64,000 nucleotides of DNA from an uncultured Lachnospiraceae bacterium (GTDB lineage: Bacteria; Bacillota; Clostridia; Lachnospirales; Lachnospiraceae): NCBI GenBank assembly GCA_902777355.1, contig CACYTU010000003.1, forward strand, positions 1-64,000. The letters are read 5' to 3'. The notes beneath the pieces were generated by a model, which had not been told where the DNA came from, ran no database searches, and saw only the letters and a list, made by a program, of their open reading frames with translations. A program made the position numbers and the translations under genes. Each line of letters opens with the position of its first letter. The first letter of the stretch is position 1. Of the stretch, positions 34,660-44,098 are shown one piece after another.

Positions 34660-35877
34660 ATGATCCTTACGATCTCACCTTCAAAAGCGCAGGGGCATAT
34701 AATCGCGCCGCCCTCTAAAAGCATGGCCCACCGGCTGCTGATCTGTGCCGGATTCGCGGAGGGGACCAGCCTGATCTCAAACGTGGATCTCTCTGAGGAT
34801 ATCCTGGCTACAATGGACTGCCTGAGAGCGCTGGGAGCAGAGCTTGATTTCGAGGACAGGCATGTAACAGTAAAGGGAATCGATATACGGAATATACAGA
34901 AGCCTGCCCTTCTCTCCTGCAGAGAATGTGCCAGCACGCTCCGGTTTATGATTCCTGCCTGTCTGATGAGCGGTCAGCCCATGACGCTGACAGGAAGCCC
35001 CGCTCTCTTCAGAAGGCCGCTCTCAGTCTATGAAAATATCTGCTCCGACCGCGGTCTCCGGTTCCGGCTGAAAGAAAACTGTCTTCAGGTCTGCGGCTTA
35101 CTCTCTCCCGGCCAATATACAGTTCCGGCGGATATCAGCAGCCAGTTTATCAGCGGTCTGCTCTTCGTGCTTCCTCTTCTGCAGGAAGACAGCCGGATCA
35201 TCCTCACCGGCCCTGTGGAAAGCCGGTCCTATATCTTGATGACAATCCAGGCCCTCCAATCCTTCGGCGTGAAGATTCTGTGGGAGGATGACCACGCGAT
35301 CGCCATTCCGGGAAACCAGACCTATTCCCCCCGGAATGTATGTGTGGAAGGTGACTATTCAAACGCCGTTTTCTTTGACGCTCTCAACCTGACAGGGGGA
35401 AAGGTCACTGTAGAAGGGCTGAGTGAGGACAGTCTCCAGGGGGACAGGGTTTACAAAAGCTATCTCCGCCAGATCGATGAAGGCTGCCCTGCCATCAGTC
35501 TCTCCGACTGTCCGGATCTGGGACCTGTTCTCATGGCGGCTGCCGCCCTGAGGCACGGCGCTGTATTTACCGGCACAAAGCGTCTGAAGATCAAGGAGAG
35601 CGACCGGGGCCTCGCCATGCAGCTGGAACTCTCCAGGATGGGGGTCAGAACAGAAATCGCGGAAAACCACATACGTGTTTTCCCGGGTGCGGAACATCCC
35701 GGGGAAATCCTGGACGGTCACAATGATCACCGCATTGTCATGGCCCTCACGGTCATGCTGGCCTCTGTGGGCGGAAAAATCAGAGGCGCGGAGGCGGTGA
35801 AAAAGAGCCTGCCGGATTTTTTTGACAGACTTGCATCTCTTGGAATAAAAATCACCTCTGATGAACCGGACCGATAA
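34660..35877 (+). CDS. aroA: 5-enolpyruvylshikimate-3-phosphate synthase
   Basis: Condenses PEP with shikimate-3-phosphate. The 405-residue protein has 'APPSKSMAHRLLICAGFAEG' (substrate Lys and Ser), 'DILATMDCLRALGA', 'CRECASTLRFMIP', 'DISSQFISGLLFVLPLL', 'RLKIKESDRGLAMQLELSRM' and 'DGHNDHRIVMALTV'. Last gene of the shikimate operon, 56 bp after the fusion gene. DAHP synthase and dehydroquinate synthase are not in the window. Confidence 0.96.
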   Translation: MILTISPSKAQGHIIAPPSKSMAHRLLICAGFAEGTSLISNVDLSEDILATMDCLRALGAELDFEDRHVTVKGIDIRNIQKPALLSCRECASTLRFMIPACLMSGQPMTLTGSPALFRRPLSVYENICSDRGLRFRLKENCLQVCGLLSPGQYTVPADISSQFISGLLFVLPLLQEDSRIILTGPVESRSYILMTIQALQSFGVKILWEDDHAIAIPGNQTYSPRNVCVEGDYSNAVFFDALNLTGGKVTVEGLSEDSLQGDRVYKSYLRQIDEGCPAISLSDCPDLGPVLMAAAALRHGAVFTGTKRLKIKESDRGLAMQLELSRMGVRTEIAENHIRVFPGAEHPGEILDGHNDHRIVMALTVMLASVGGKIRGAEAVKKSLPDFFDRLASLGIKITSDEPDR

Positions 35878-35993
35878 AGGCCCGCGATGAAGCGGGTTCC
35901 CCTTCAGTGCGCTCTTTCCGCTGCATACTTAGCCGCGGACAAATAACCGGGATCCGGAGGCCGGGATTAAAAAAGAAAAAAGCAAAAAACAAA

Positions 35994-36047
35994 CAGCGCT
36001 CCGCGCGGCTTCAGTATCATCTGCCGCGCAGGGCGCTGTAGGTTTTT
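35994..36047. terminator. Bidirectional terminator between aroA and nrdR
   Basis: The stem ACAGCGCtcCGCGCGGC pairs with GCCGCGCaggGCGCTGT around a ~13-nt loop, with A-runs before and TTTTT after, between convergent genes. Confidence 0.75.
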
Positions 36048-36070
36048 ATGCGAAAAAATATTTCATACAG

Positions 36071-36562
36071 TTATGACGGTCTGCCGCCTTCCTTCATTAC
36101 CCGCAGATTATCCTGCTCAAGAAGCTTTCCCAGTTCCTCCACAAACGTATTGACATCCTTGAATTCTCTGTATACAGAGGCAAAGCGCACATAAGCGACG
36201 GGATCCAGGCTGTGTACCCGCTTGATAACCAGCTCTCCGATCTCGGAACTGGAAATCTCCTTTTCCTCGCGGTCATAGATCTCTTTTTCAATCTCATCAA
36301 CCACGCGCTTGATCTGATTGATGCTGACCGGGCGCTTATGGCAGGCCCTGAGAATCCCTCCTTCGATTTTGGACCGGTCATAGGGCTCGCGGTTATTGTC
36401 TTTTTTGATGACGATCATAGGGATCATCTCGATTTTCTCATAGGTGGTAAACCTGCGCTTGCAGGAATCGCAGACCCTGCGTCTGCGGATGGAATTGTTT
36501 TCCTCCACCGGCCTTGAATCCGACACTCTCGTATCTTCACTTCCGCAATAAGGACATTTCAT
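36071..36562 (-). CDS. nrdR: Transcriptional repressor NrdR
   Basis: A zinc-finger/ATP-cone repressor of ribonucleotide reductase genes. The N-terminal ribbon is 'CPYCGSEDTRVSDSR' with 'RRRVCDSCKRRFTTYE'. The ATP-cone follows ('VIKKDNNREPYDRSKIEGGI', 'RKxxKRPVS'-like). The 163 residues match the family. Its ATG overlaps the stop of the pyruvate-kinase gene by 4 bp, so they form one coupled unit. No nrd genes or NrdR boxes were identified in the window. Confidence 0.96.
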   Translation of the reverse strand: MKCPYCGSEDTRVSDSRPVEENNSIRRRRVCDSCKRRFTTYEKIEMIPMIVIKKDNNREPYDRSKIEGGILRACHKRPVSINQIKRVVDEIEKEIYDREEKEISSSEIGELVIKRVHSLDPVAYVRFASVYREFKDVNTFVEELGKLLEQDNLRVMKEGGRPS

Positions 36563-37605
36563 AGCTCCCTCCCCGTATTTCTGTACAGTTCGCCCTGCCG
36601 GGCTGTATTCGCAAGAAAACGAATGGCCTCCACAGGGTACTTTCCTACTGCTGATTCTCCGGTGATCATAACACCGGAGGCACCGTCTGCAACCGTGTTG
36701 AATATATCATTGACCTCAGCTCTGGTGGGCACAGCACAGTCTGTCATGCTGGTCAGCATCTGAGTCGCCACCATAAAATATCTTTTCGCTTTCCGGCAGG
36801 CTGCGGAAATCTTTTTCTGCGCCCCGGGCAGCTCCCACAGCGGCATGTCGTTGCCCAGATCCCCCCTGGCGATACAGACTCCGTGACAAGCTGGCAGCAG
36901 GCTGTCGATCTGTGCCATACCGGCCTTATTTTCAATCTTTGCAATCACCTGCAGGCGCTCTCCCCTGAATTTCCAGAGAGCATTGTGCACTTCGTCCAGA
37001 TCCGCTCTGCTTCGTACAAAGGGCTGCATGATACCTGTCACTCCGTAAGAGGCCGCGTCCCGGATGTTATCGATGTCATCGTGTGTCAGGGTCGGCATCT
37101 TTATATCCAGACCGGGGATTTTGACACTCTTCCTGCCGGTGAGGCTCCCCCCTCTTACCACTTCTGCCACCGCATGATCGCCCCTGCCCTCTGTGATCCT
37201 CAGGCTGATCCTGCCATCGTCAAGGAGCACTTCCATCTCCTTTTCCAAAGGGGCGCAGACCGCCTCCGGCACCGGAATAGCCGGCGTTCCTTCCCCGCAG
37301 TACTTCAGCAGTTCCTCTGCCTTTATTTTTTCACAAAACAGCACTGCTTTTTCTTTCTCCCGCAGGACCAGGGCTTCCTTCAGGCGGCCGATCCGCAGTT
37401 CCGGCCCCTGCATGTCAATCAGAAGAATGGGATTGACCCCGGCAGTGTGGGCAGCGGCGTACAGTTTTTCAATCTGCTCCGCGCTCTCGCGGAGGCTGAT
37501 ATGCGACAGATTGAGCCTGACTCCGGTCATCCCGGCGCGAAACATCTCTGTGAGTATCTCCTGCGAGCTGCAGGAGGGGCCAATCGTTCCGTATATGTCA
37601 ACCAT
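36559..37605 (-). CDS. Short pyruvate kinase lacking the C-terminal domain
   Basis: 348 residues covering the A and B domains of pyruvate kinase, with the active-site motifs intact: 'RLNLSH' (phosphate and ADP-binding Arg, Asn and Ser), the catalytic Lys in 'VIAKIENKAGM', the metal-binding 'ARGDLG', 'VATQMLTSM', and 'TRAEVNDIFNTVADGASGVMITGESA' spread over the last strands. The C-terminal domain (~120 residues) that binds effectors in full-length enzymes is absent; the ORF ends just after 'GKYPVEAIRFLANTA'. It may be a constitutive enzyme or a paralogue with another phospho-transfer role. ATG 37605 follows GAGGA. Translationally coupled to nrdR. Confidence 0.85.
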   Translation of the reverse strand: MVDIYGTIGPSCSSQEILTEMFRAGMTGVRLNLSHISLRESAEQIEKLYAAAHTAGVNPILLIDMQGPELRIGRLKEALVLREKEKAVLFCEKIKAEELLKYCGEGTPAIPVPEAVCAPLEKEMEVLLDDGRISLRITEGRGDHAVAEVVRGGSLTGRKSVKIPGLDIKMPTLTHDDIDNIRDAASYGVTGIMQPFVRSRADLDEVHNALWKFRGERLQVIAKIENKAGMAQIDSLLPACHGVCIARGDLGNDMPLWELPGAQKKISAACRKAKRYFMVATQMLTSMTDCAVPTRAEVNDIFNTVADGASGVMITGESAVGKYPVEAIRFLANTARQGELYRNTGREL

Positions 37606-37740
37606 GTCTGTTTCCTCTATCTTCCATCTGTCTCTTAGCATGCTCTGACTGTCTCTGGGTATACTCAGAACCGGCCTCACAGTATGCCGGCATATATCAG
37701 ATTGCGGGACCGGATGCCCCGCCCTTTCCACTTATAAAAA

Positions 37741-37916
37741 TATAATGATGTAAAGGTCAAAAGCCAGGAAAAGGCTCTGAGTCTCGTCAATATGCACATA
37801 CAACCGCAGGACCATTGCGCAGCTCCGAAGGAGATGTTGAGAGCGTGTCCAAGGTGTTTGTGCATATTGACGAGACGGATTATCTTTAACCACCTTTTGA
37901 CCCCGACATCATATAA
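37741..37916. repeat. Large nested inverted repeat between mgtE and the pyruvate-kinase gene
   Basis: Outer arms TATAATGATGT and ACATCATATA, then GGTCAAAAG (37755-37763) with CTTTTGACC (37894-37902), then a perfect 18-bp pair GTCTCGTCAATATGCACA (37781-37798) and its complement (37859-37876). The ~60-bp centre is less symmetric. It spans most of the intergenic gap. Confidence 0.8.
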
Positions 37917-37923
37917 TAGGAGC

Positions 37924-39279
37924 TTATATATGGAGGACTGTCTTGGCGATCGTAAAGTAGACCGTCAGGGAGATCGCGTCAACGATCGTAGTGATGAAGG
38001 GGCTCGCCATGACAGCCGGGTCAAATCCGATATGTTCCGCCGTAAGAGGAAGCACACAGCCTATGATCTTTGCCACCAGGACGACGACCACCAGGGTGAT
38101 GCAGACGATCAGGGCCACCGTCATGGGAATGCGGTCAACCACCATCAGTTTCACGAAATTACAGGCCGACAGGGTCACTCCGCACAGGGCGGCCACGCGG
38201 ATCTCCTTCCAGACCGCCTTGACCATTTCGCTGAACTCAATCTCTCCCAGCGAGATACCACGTATGATCGAGACACTGGCCTGGGAACCCGCATTACCGC
38301 CGGTATCCATCAGCATGGGAATATAGGCTGTCAGGATCACATATTTGGCCAGGGCATCCTCCGCGCGGGTAATGATCGCCCCGGTGAATGTCGCCGAGAT
38401 CATCAGGAACAGGAGCCAGGGCATCCTGGCCTTATAAGTCTCCAGGATACTTGTCTTAAAATAGGGACGGTCCGTGGGCAGGATAGCTGCCATCTTTTCG
38501 ATATCCTCTGTGGCCTCTTCCTGGATGATATCGACGATATCGTCGATGGTGATGATTCCGACCATGCGGTTTTCGTTGTCTACGACCGGCATGGCCGTGA
38601 AGTCGTATTTCTGGAAGAGCATGGCCGCTTCTTCCTGGTCAGTCGTGGTATTGATGCTGATGATGTTTTCATTCATCATCTCCCCGATCACGGTGTCGGG
38701 ATCCGCCATGACCAGATAGCGGAGGGCGACCGTGCCCAGCAGCACGCGCTGGGGGTCAACTACGTAACACACGTTGACCGTCTCTTTGTCGAGACCGATC
38801 TTGCGGATCCGGTCTATGGCATCCCTTACAGTCATGCTCTCCTTGAGGTCGACATACTCGACCGTCATGATGCTTCCTGCCGAGTCCTCCGGATATCTCA
38901 GAAGGTGGTTTATATCCGCCCGTGTGTCGGGGCGCGCATTGCTTAGAATCTTTTTGACTACGTTGGCGGGCATCTCTTCGAGGAAGTCCGCCGCGTCATC
39001 TGCCATCAGATTATCGATGATGCCGGATGCCTCACGGTCCGACAGGGACTGGATGATGTACTGCTGATCTTCAATCTCCAGATCCGCGAAAACGTCCGCC
39101 GCCATCTGCTTGGGAAGGATTCGGAAAATCTTCAGAGATTCCTCGTCCTCCATATTGTCCATAACCGCGGCTATATCCGCAGTCTGCATATCCGCGCATG
39201 TCTGCCGCAGTTTTGTATACTGTCTCGATTCGAGCAGCTCTCGGAGCAGCTTTTCATATTCCTGATTTCTGTCTTCCAT
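37924..39279 (-). CDS. mgtE: Magnesium transporter MgtE
   Basis: A 451-residue Mg2+ channel/transporter with the standard layout: an N-terminal helical domain to ~130 ('LPKQMAADVFADLEIEDQ', 'MADDAADFLEEMP'), two CBS domains at ~135-255 ('VEYVDLKESMTVRDAIDRI', 'AMPVVDNENRMVGIITIDDI'), then five membrane helices. The pore-lining signature appears as 'MLMDTGGNAGSQAS' and the last helices as 'GFDPAVMASPFITTIVDAIS'. Intracellular Mg2+ bound between the CBS and N domains gates such proteins. A Mg2+ riboswitch was looked for upstream but not recognised. Confidence 0.96.
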   Translation of the reverse strand: MEDRNQEYEKLLRELLESRQYTKLRQTCADMQTADIAAVMDNMEDEESLKIFRILPKQMAADVFADLEIEDQQYIIQSLSDREASGIIDNLMADDAADFLEEMPANVVKKILSNARPDTRADINHLLRYPEDSAGSIMTVEYVDLKESMTVRDAIDRIRKIGLDKETVNVCYVVDPQRVLLGTVALRYLVMADPDTVIGEMMNENIISINTTTDQEEAAMLFQKYDFTAMPVVDNENRMVGIITIDDIVDIIQEEATEDIEKMAAILPTDRPYFKTSILETYKARMPWLLFLMISATFTGAIITRAEDALAKYVILTAYIPMLMDTGGNAGSQASVSIIRGISLGEIEFSEMVKAVWKEIRVAALCGVTLSACNFVKLMVVDRIPMTVALIVCITLVVVVLVAKIIGCVLPLTAEHIGFDPAVMASPFITTIVDAISLTVYFTIAKTVLHI

Positions 39280-39437
39280 GACGCCCCCTTTCTACAGTAT
39301 TGCCAGTTGGCAGCAAGTCACACTGGCGTCGGTCTTAAGGTGTTTCCTGCGTGTTTCATGCGTTTTCACACAAAAAGCCCGTCTCCTCTGACTTCCTTAC
39401 CAGCCTCAATCATCCGGCTGCGATCGGCCGGCCGGGA

Positions 39438-40073
39438 TTATCCGGCTGCAATCGGAAAGAAGCCCTCCGACACTTCCCTGACAGAGGCTCCCCCGCTCGT
39501 GAGCGCTGTGATCATATTGATCAGCTGCTCAACACGGGCTGATTCTACCGTCAGACGAAGGGTTACCTGAGCGCCGTATTCGGTCTCTCCCATCTCGATT
39601 TCCTGACGGCGCAGTTCATAGAGCAGCCGGTCCAGGGCACTGTAGTCCACTGTGACCTCCAGCTGCCGGCAGAGACACATCCGCACTTTCTCCGTGTTTT
39701 CAAGCGCTGCGCGCGCAGCCTGAGTATAGGCGCGTACCAGACCGCCCGTGCCCAACAGCGTGCCGCCGAAATACCTGGTCACGATCACGAGAACATTGGT
39801 GCATCCGCTGCCCTCGATCACTTTCAATATGGGCTGGCCGGCCGTCCCTGATGGTTCCCCGTCATCTGACGATTTTTTCCGTTCACTGCCCTCACCCAGA
39901 ATCCAGGCATAGCAGTGGTGACGCGCGTCATAATATTTTTTTCGGACACCCGCGACATAGGCAGCGGCCTCTTCCTCCGAGGATACAGGAACCGCCTCCC
40001 CGAGAAACCTGGATTTTTTTTCTTCATATTCACCGTTTCCGTGATCCCGGATCGTCAGATATTCGGACGCCAT
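39438..40073 (-). CDS. YigZ/IMPACT-family protein
   Basis: A 211-residue protein of the YigZ/IMPACT family, thought to act in translation or proteolysis control, though its exact bacterial role is unsettled. The N-terminal domain has 'EKKSRFLGEAVPV' and 'ARHHCYAWILGEG', then 'SDDGEPSGTAGQPIL', 'LVIVTRYFGGTLLGTGGLVR', and a C-terminal DUF1949-type ferredoxin-like domain. The second of two adjacent ATGs (40073) has the better spacing from GGAG. A ~106-codon open extension upstream is not coding-like. Confidence 0.9.
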   Translation of the reverse strand: MASEYLTIRDHGNGEYEEKKSRFLGEAVPVSSEEEAAAYVAGVRKKYYDARHHCYAWILGEGSERKKSSDDGEPSGTAGQPILKVIEGSGCTNVLVIVTRYFGGTLLGTGGLVRAYTQAARAALENTEKVRMCLCRQLEVTVDYSALDRLLYELRRQEIEMGETEYGAQVTLRLTVESARVEQLINMITALTSGGASVREVSEGFFPIAAG

Positions 40074-40230
40074 CATCTTCTCCTCAGAATCCGCCGCGGG
40101 GTATCCGGGCGGCTCACAGACTTCAAACCTCTCTCGTGATTCTTGTGTCCTGTGTACGGGTTTCCTTGTCTTTATCTTTCGAAGGCGGGGAAACTTTTCC
40201 GCACCGGGCACGCGGCCTTCCCGCGGAGCG

Positions 40231-40331
40231 TTTATTCTCCACCGCGGGATTGTACCCGCGATGAAACGAGTTTCCTTTTTTGCGCGTCTATCCCGGGGCT
40301 GAGTCACGGATATAGCGCGATGAAGAATAAA
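40231..40331. repeat. Dispersed element, type C copy 3, with terminal inverted repeats
   Basis: A 101-bp segment bounded by TTTATTCT (40231-40238) and AGAATAAA (40324-40331). Inside are a CCGCGGG/CCCGCG hairpin and the end stretch GCGCGATGAAGAATAAA shared with 29130-29204. The terminal inverted repeats suggest a small non-autonomous element. The rest of 40332-40691 has degenerate TTTTCCGCAGC-like repeats and a promoter. Confidence 0.5.
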
Positions 40332-40607
40332 AAAAACAGTACACGCCTTATATAGTATACCATCAAAATAAAATTTTTGTGAAAAAAGTGGCATGCATCA
40401 GCGCAATAAAACATTCTTAAAAAGTGTTCAGCGATACAAGACCCTTTCGTTGTATTGTATGGATTTTTCCGTAACGAACCGTTCCCGAAAGGGATTTTCT
40501 GCAGCTGTTTTTCCGCAGCAGGGTTTTCCTGGAAAGGATTCTCTGCAGCTGATTTTCCGTAACGAGTTTTTCACATTTTCCGTATTTAATATAAGGAATA
40601 CATTTGG

Positions 40608-40613
40608 TATAAT
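40608..40613 (+). promoter_or_regulatory. -10 element upstream of the PBP gene
   Basis: A perfect TATAAT with a T-rich but poor -35 region, 79 bp before the start codon. A GAAGGGA ribosome-binding site follows near 40676. Confidence 0.4.
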
Positions 40614-40691
40614 GGTTGCTATGGTTTTAGATATACAAACACATATCCTGATAATACTGGGTCCGTTTTCGGACGGGAAGGGATTTAATTT

Positions 40692-43304
40692 ATGGTATTT
40701 AACAAAAAAAATCTGAACAGGAAAAAGAACGAGCTGAAAGCCCGGGGAGAGAGGCGGTTTTCCAGGTTCAAAATATTGATCGCCACACTGCTGCTGGCGG
40801 TTGTAGCGGCAACAAGCGTCATAGGAGTGAGCGCCGCTTACGGCACCTACAAGGGAATTCTCGAAATCTCTCCGGATATAGGCAGCATCGACGTCAGCCC
40901 CAAGGGATATTCCACCTTCGTGTATGACAAGAAGGGCAAGACGACCGCCACCCTGGTCTCAACGGATTCCAACCGCATCCCGGTCTCCCGGGAGGGAATC
41001 CCCGAAAACCTGGAGCACGCTTTCGTCGCGATCGAGGATGAGCGTTTCTACCAGCACAGGGGCATCGACATTCCCGGCATTTTCAGGGCCTTCTACGTCG
41101 GTGTCACAGGAGGATTTGATTTTTCCGAGGGCGCCAGTACGATCACACAGCAGCTGATCAAGAACAATGTTTTCACAAACTGGACCAACGAGACCACACA
41201 GGACCGGATCAAGCGAAAGATCCAGGAACAGTATCTTGCCTACCAGCTTGAGAAAATGATGGATAAATCCGAGATCCTGCTGAACTACCTCAATACGATC
41301 AACCTGGGCCACAACACCCTCGGTGTCGAGGCGGCATCCCAGAGATATTTTGACAAGCACGCAGCCGATCTGTCACTGGCGGAGTGCGCTGTGCTGGCGG
41401 GAATCACACAGAATCCCAGTGCTTACGACCCGATCATCTATCCGGAAAACAACAGAGAGCGCCAGGAAGTCGTCCTGGAACATATGCTCTCTCAGGGTTA
41501 CATCACCAAGGAAGAATACGAAAGCGCCCTTAAGGAGGATGTCTACAAAAAAATCGCCAAGGTCAACAGTGAGAAGGAAAAAGTCGACAACAAGGCCAAT
41601 TCCTATTTTGTCGATGCGCTGATCCGACAGGTCCTGCGCGACCTTCAGGATCCGGACCTGATGAAGGACAACACTCTTAACCAGGGGAATCCGCTCACAG
41701 CGGAACAGGCCACTACCCTCCTCTACAGCGGAGGACTCAGAATCTATTCCACACAGGATTCCGATATTCAGGCCATTGTGGACAAACAGTGCAGCGAAAA
41801 TTCCGGCAACTTCCCCAAAGGAACTAAATACTATCTCAATTACGCTCTGACTGTCACCGCTCCGGACGGCTCCCAGACCAACTATGACAGCAACAGCATG
41901 CAGGCCTATTTCCTGGGGAAGGATGAAGACTACAGCATCATGTACACATCCGAGTCCCGCGCCAAAGAGGATATCGAAGCATTCCGCAAATCTGTCATGG
42001 GTCCTGAGGATTCCTATGAGGAAAACTATGAGCTTGCTCCCCAGCCCAATATTTCCGTGACTGTAGCCGACCAGAATACCGGCTATGTCGTGGCTATGCT
42101 GGGAGGACGCGGTGAAAAGGAAGCCAGCCGGACCCTCAACCGGGCCACCGACACAACCCGCCAGCCCGGTTCCACTTTCAAGATCATCAGCACCTTCTCT
42201 GCTGCTCTTGACGATAAGGACGCAAAGAAAAACGGCAGCCCCTACACATTGGCGACAACTCAGGTAGACGAGAAGTACACTTACAAAAACGGCGTTGAAG
42301 TCCACAACTGGTACAAGGACTACCGCGGGACCGTCACGATGCGCGAAGCAATCTGGGACTCCCTCAATATTTACGCGGTAAAAACCCTCACCGAAATCGG
42401 TCCTGAACTGGGCATGAAATACGCCGAAAAGCTGGGAATCAACACCCTTATAGATAACGAAGAGATCAACGGAGAAGTGTTCTCGGATGCCAACCAGACC
42501 CTGGCCCTGGGCGGAATCACCTACGGCGTGCGCAATATAGAGCTCAACGGTGCTTTCTCCACCATCGCCAACGGCGGCAAATACATAGTTCCCCGCCTCT
42601 ATACAAAAGTCACCCGCGTCACCGAATCCAAAAACACCAAGGAGGGCACGAATGAACAGCAGGAGGAAGTCGTCCTCCTGGACAACACAAAACCCGAGTC
42701 GGAGCGTGTTCTCAAGAGCACGACCTGCTACCTTCTGATAAGCGCCATGAAAGATGTCCTTACTAAAGGAACAGGCCAGCCCGCAAAATTTGATACGACT
42801 GAAATAGCCGGCAAAACCGGCACGACCGAAGAGAGCAACGACGTGTGGTTCTCAGGATTTACTCCAAACTACACAGCGACTGTCTGGGCGGGATATGACA
42901 ACAATATCAAGCTGGCCAAAGACGAGGAAAACCTGGCCATGACCATCTGGAGACAGATTATGTCCAACATTCCCGCCAACAAAAAGGCATCTGAATTCAA
43001 GAAGCCCGACGGTCTCACCACTGCCTATATCTGCCCTGATACCGGTCAGCTGGCTGTCAGCGGCTACTGCAATGAAGCTTACAATGAATATTTCGTAAAG
43101 GGAACAGAGCCGACGACCTACTGCAGCGTAGGACAAAATGACAAAAAGAAGGCAGAGGAAAAGAAAAAACGGGAAAGAGAAGAAAGAGAGAGGAAACAGA
43201 GGGAAGAAGAAGAGGCCCGGAGAAAGAAAGAAGAAGCGGAAAGGAAGAAAAAGGAGGCAGAAAAGAACAAGAACAGCAATGACTCAGACGATGAAGAAGA
43301 TTGA
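40692..43304 (+). CDS. Class A penicillin-binding protein (PBP1A type)
   Basis: A bifunctional peptidoglycan glycosyltransferase/transpeptidase of 870 residues. It has a cytoplasmic basic tail, a membrane anchor at ~28-50, then a GT51 domain with the catalytic Glu in 'AIEDERFYQHRGID' and 'GASTITQQLIKN'. The transpeptidase domain has the nucleophile Ser-x-x-Lys in 'RQPGSTFKIIS', the SxN motif in 'DSLNIYAVK' and the KTG triad in 'AGKTGTTEESNDVWFSGF'. The last ~60 residues are a highly charged Lys/Glu/Arg coil ending in an acidic tail, outside the fold. It stands alone with its own promoter and terminator. Confidence 0.96.
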   Translation: MVFNKKNLNRKKNELKARGERRFSRFKILIATLLLAVVAATSVIGVSAAYGTYKGILEISPDIGSIDVSPKGYSTFVYDKKGKTTATLVSTDSNRIPVSREGIPENLEHAFVAIEDERFYQHRGIDIPGIFRAFYVGVTGGFDFSEGASTITQQLIKNNVFTNWTNETTQDRIKRKIQEQYLAYQLEKMMDKSEILLNYLNTINLGHNTLGVEAASQRYFDKHAADLSLAECAVLAGITQNPSAYDPIIYPENNRERQEVVLEHMLSQGYITKEEYESALKEDVYKKIAKVNSEKEKVDNKANSYFVDALIRQVLRDLQDPDLMKDNTLNQGNPLTAEQATTLLYSGGLRIYSTQDSDIQAIVDKQCSENSGNFPKGTKYYLNYALTVTAPDGSQTNYDSNSMQAYFLGKDEDYSIMYTSESRAKEDIEAFRKSVMGPEDSYEENYELAPQPNISVTVADQNTGYVVAMLGGRGEKEASRTLNRATDTTRQPGSTFKIISTFSAALDDKDAKKNGSPYTLATTQVDEKYTYKNGVEVHNWYKDYRGTVTMREAIWDSLNIYAVKTLTEIGPELGMKYAEKLGINTLIDNEEINGEVFSDANQTLALGGITYGVRNIELNGAFSTIANGGKYIVPRLYTKVTRVTESKNTKEGTNEQQEEVVLLDNTKPESERVLKSTTCYLLISAMKDVLTKGTGQPAKFDTTEIAGKTGTTEESNDVWFSGFTPNYTATVWAGYDNNIKLAKDEENLAMTIWRQIMSNIPANKKASEFKKPDGLTTAYICPDTGQLAVSGYCNEAYNEYFVKGTEPTTYCSVGQNDKKKAEEKKKREREERERKQREEEEARRKKEEAERKKKEAEKNKNSNDSDDEED

Positions 43305-43407
43305 TCGACGAGTGATTGACGAGTAGTCTGTCGCGTAATTGACTAGTGTTGATCCGGTCACACCCTGACCGATTATACGGGCTGTGTTCACGGGCCTGGT
43401 CATAATG

Positions 43408-43465
43408 AAAGGAAAACAGTCCCCTGAGACTCTCACATACGGGCCTCAGGGGACTGTTATATTTT
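43408..43465 (+). terminator. Terminator downstream of the PBP gene
   Basis: The stem AACAGTCCCCTGAG with CTCAGGGGACTGTT around a ~16-nt loop is followed by ATATTTTT. Just before it, 43367-43413 resembles part of a type A element (ACGGGC, GTGTT, GGTCATAATGAAA). Confidence 0.8.
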
Positions 43466-43596
43466 TACGGTTTTATGATTAATTTTATGAGACTAATGTC
43501 TCAATGATTTAATGATTTGTGCCCTGTCAATACAAAACCCTGCAGGGAAAAACCGCCCCGGGTTTCGAGCCGGTCTGTACGGCAGCGACACACCTC

Positions 43597-44049
43597 TCAG
43601 GAGTCTTTCCCGTCAGGACGGCGGACCTTCAGGAAATAGGACACAGCCCCGGCTGCCGCCATGACAGCCCCGGCGATAAACAGGTAGTCCACAAGCGTTG
43701 AATCAGTCCCTGCAATCCTGAGGATTCCTCTCAGAAGACTTGCCGAAGTCAACGCAGCGATTCCAAAACGGTAAAAGTCTTTCTGCTGCCCCCCGGCCTC
43801 CTGTCCGTCTTCGGATTTCTCCCCGCTTCCGGGCAGAATCCCCAGATATTCAAGAGCGGCAGGTACTGCGCCCATAATCAGGGGCCAGGCAAAGAGCCAG
43901 GTCATCCAGGGTGAACGGATCTCATGGGAGAACCTGTAATAGACCAGGGCAAATACCGCAAAGAATGCAGATGCTGCCAGGTACCGCACCAGTATTTTTT
44001 TATATTGTAAGTTCCTTTCAGTCTTTTCCAGGCTGGTTTTTACACTCAT
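43597..44049 (-). CDS. Membrane protein of unknown function (150 aa)
   Basis: Four predicted membrane segments (about residues 22-42, 48-70, 92-108 and 117-140), with a charged Gly/Glu/Gln-rich loop between the second and third. No enzymatic motif is seen. Starts at 44049 with GAGGAGA upstream. It is 115 bp downstream of the phosphodiester glycosidase gene on the same strand, so co-transcription is possible. Function unknown. Confidence 0.65.
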   Translation of the reverse strand: MSVKTSLEKTERNLQYKKILVRYLAASAFFAVFALVYYRFSHEIRSPWMTWLFAWPLIMGAVPAALEYLGILPGSGEKSEDGQEAGGQQKDFYRFGIAALTSASLLRGILRIAGTDSTLVDYLFIAGAVMAAAGAVSYFLKVRRPDGKDS

Positions 44050-44098
44050 ATGGTCAATCCACTCTCCTCTTCCCCGCCCGTACCGTATTTTCCATACC

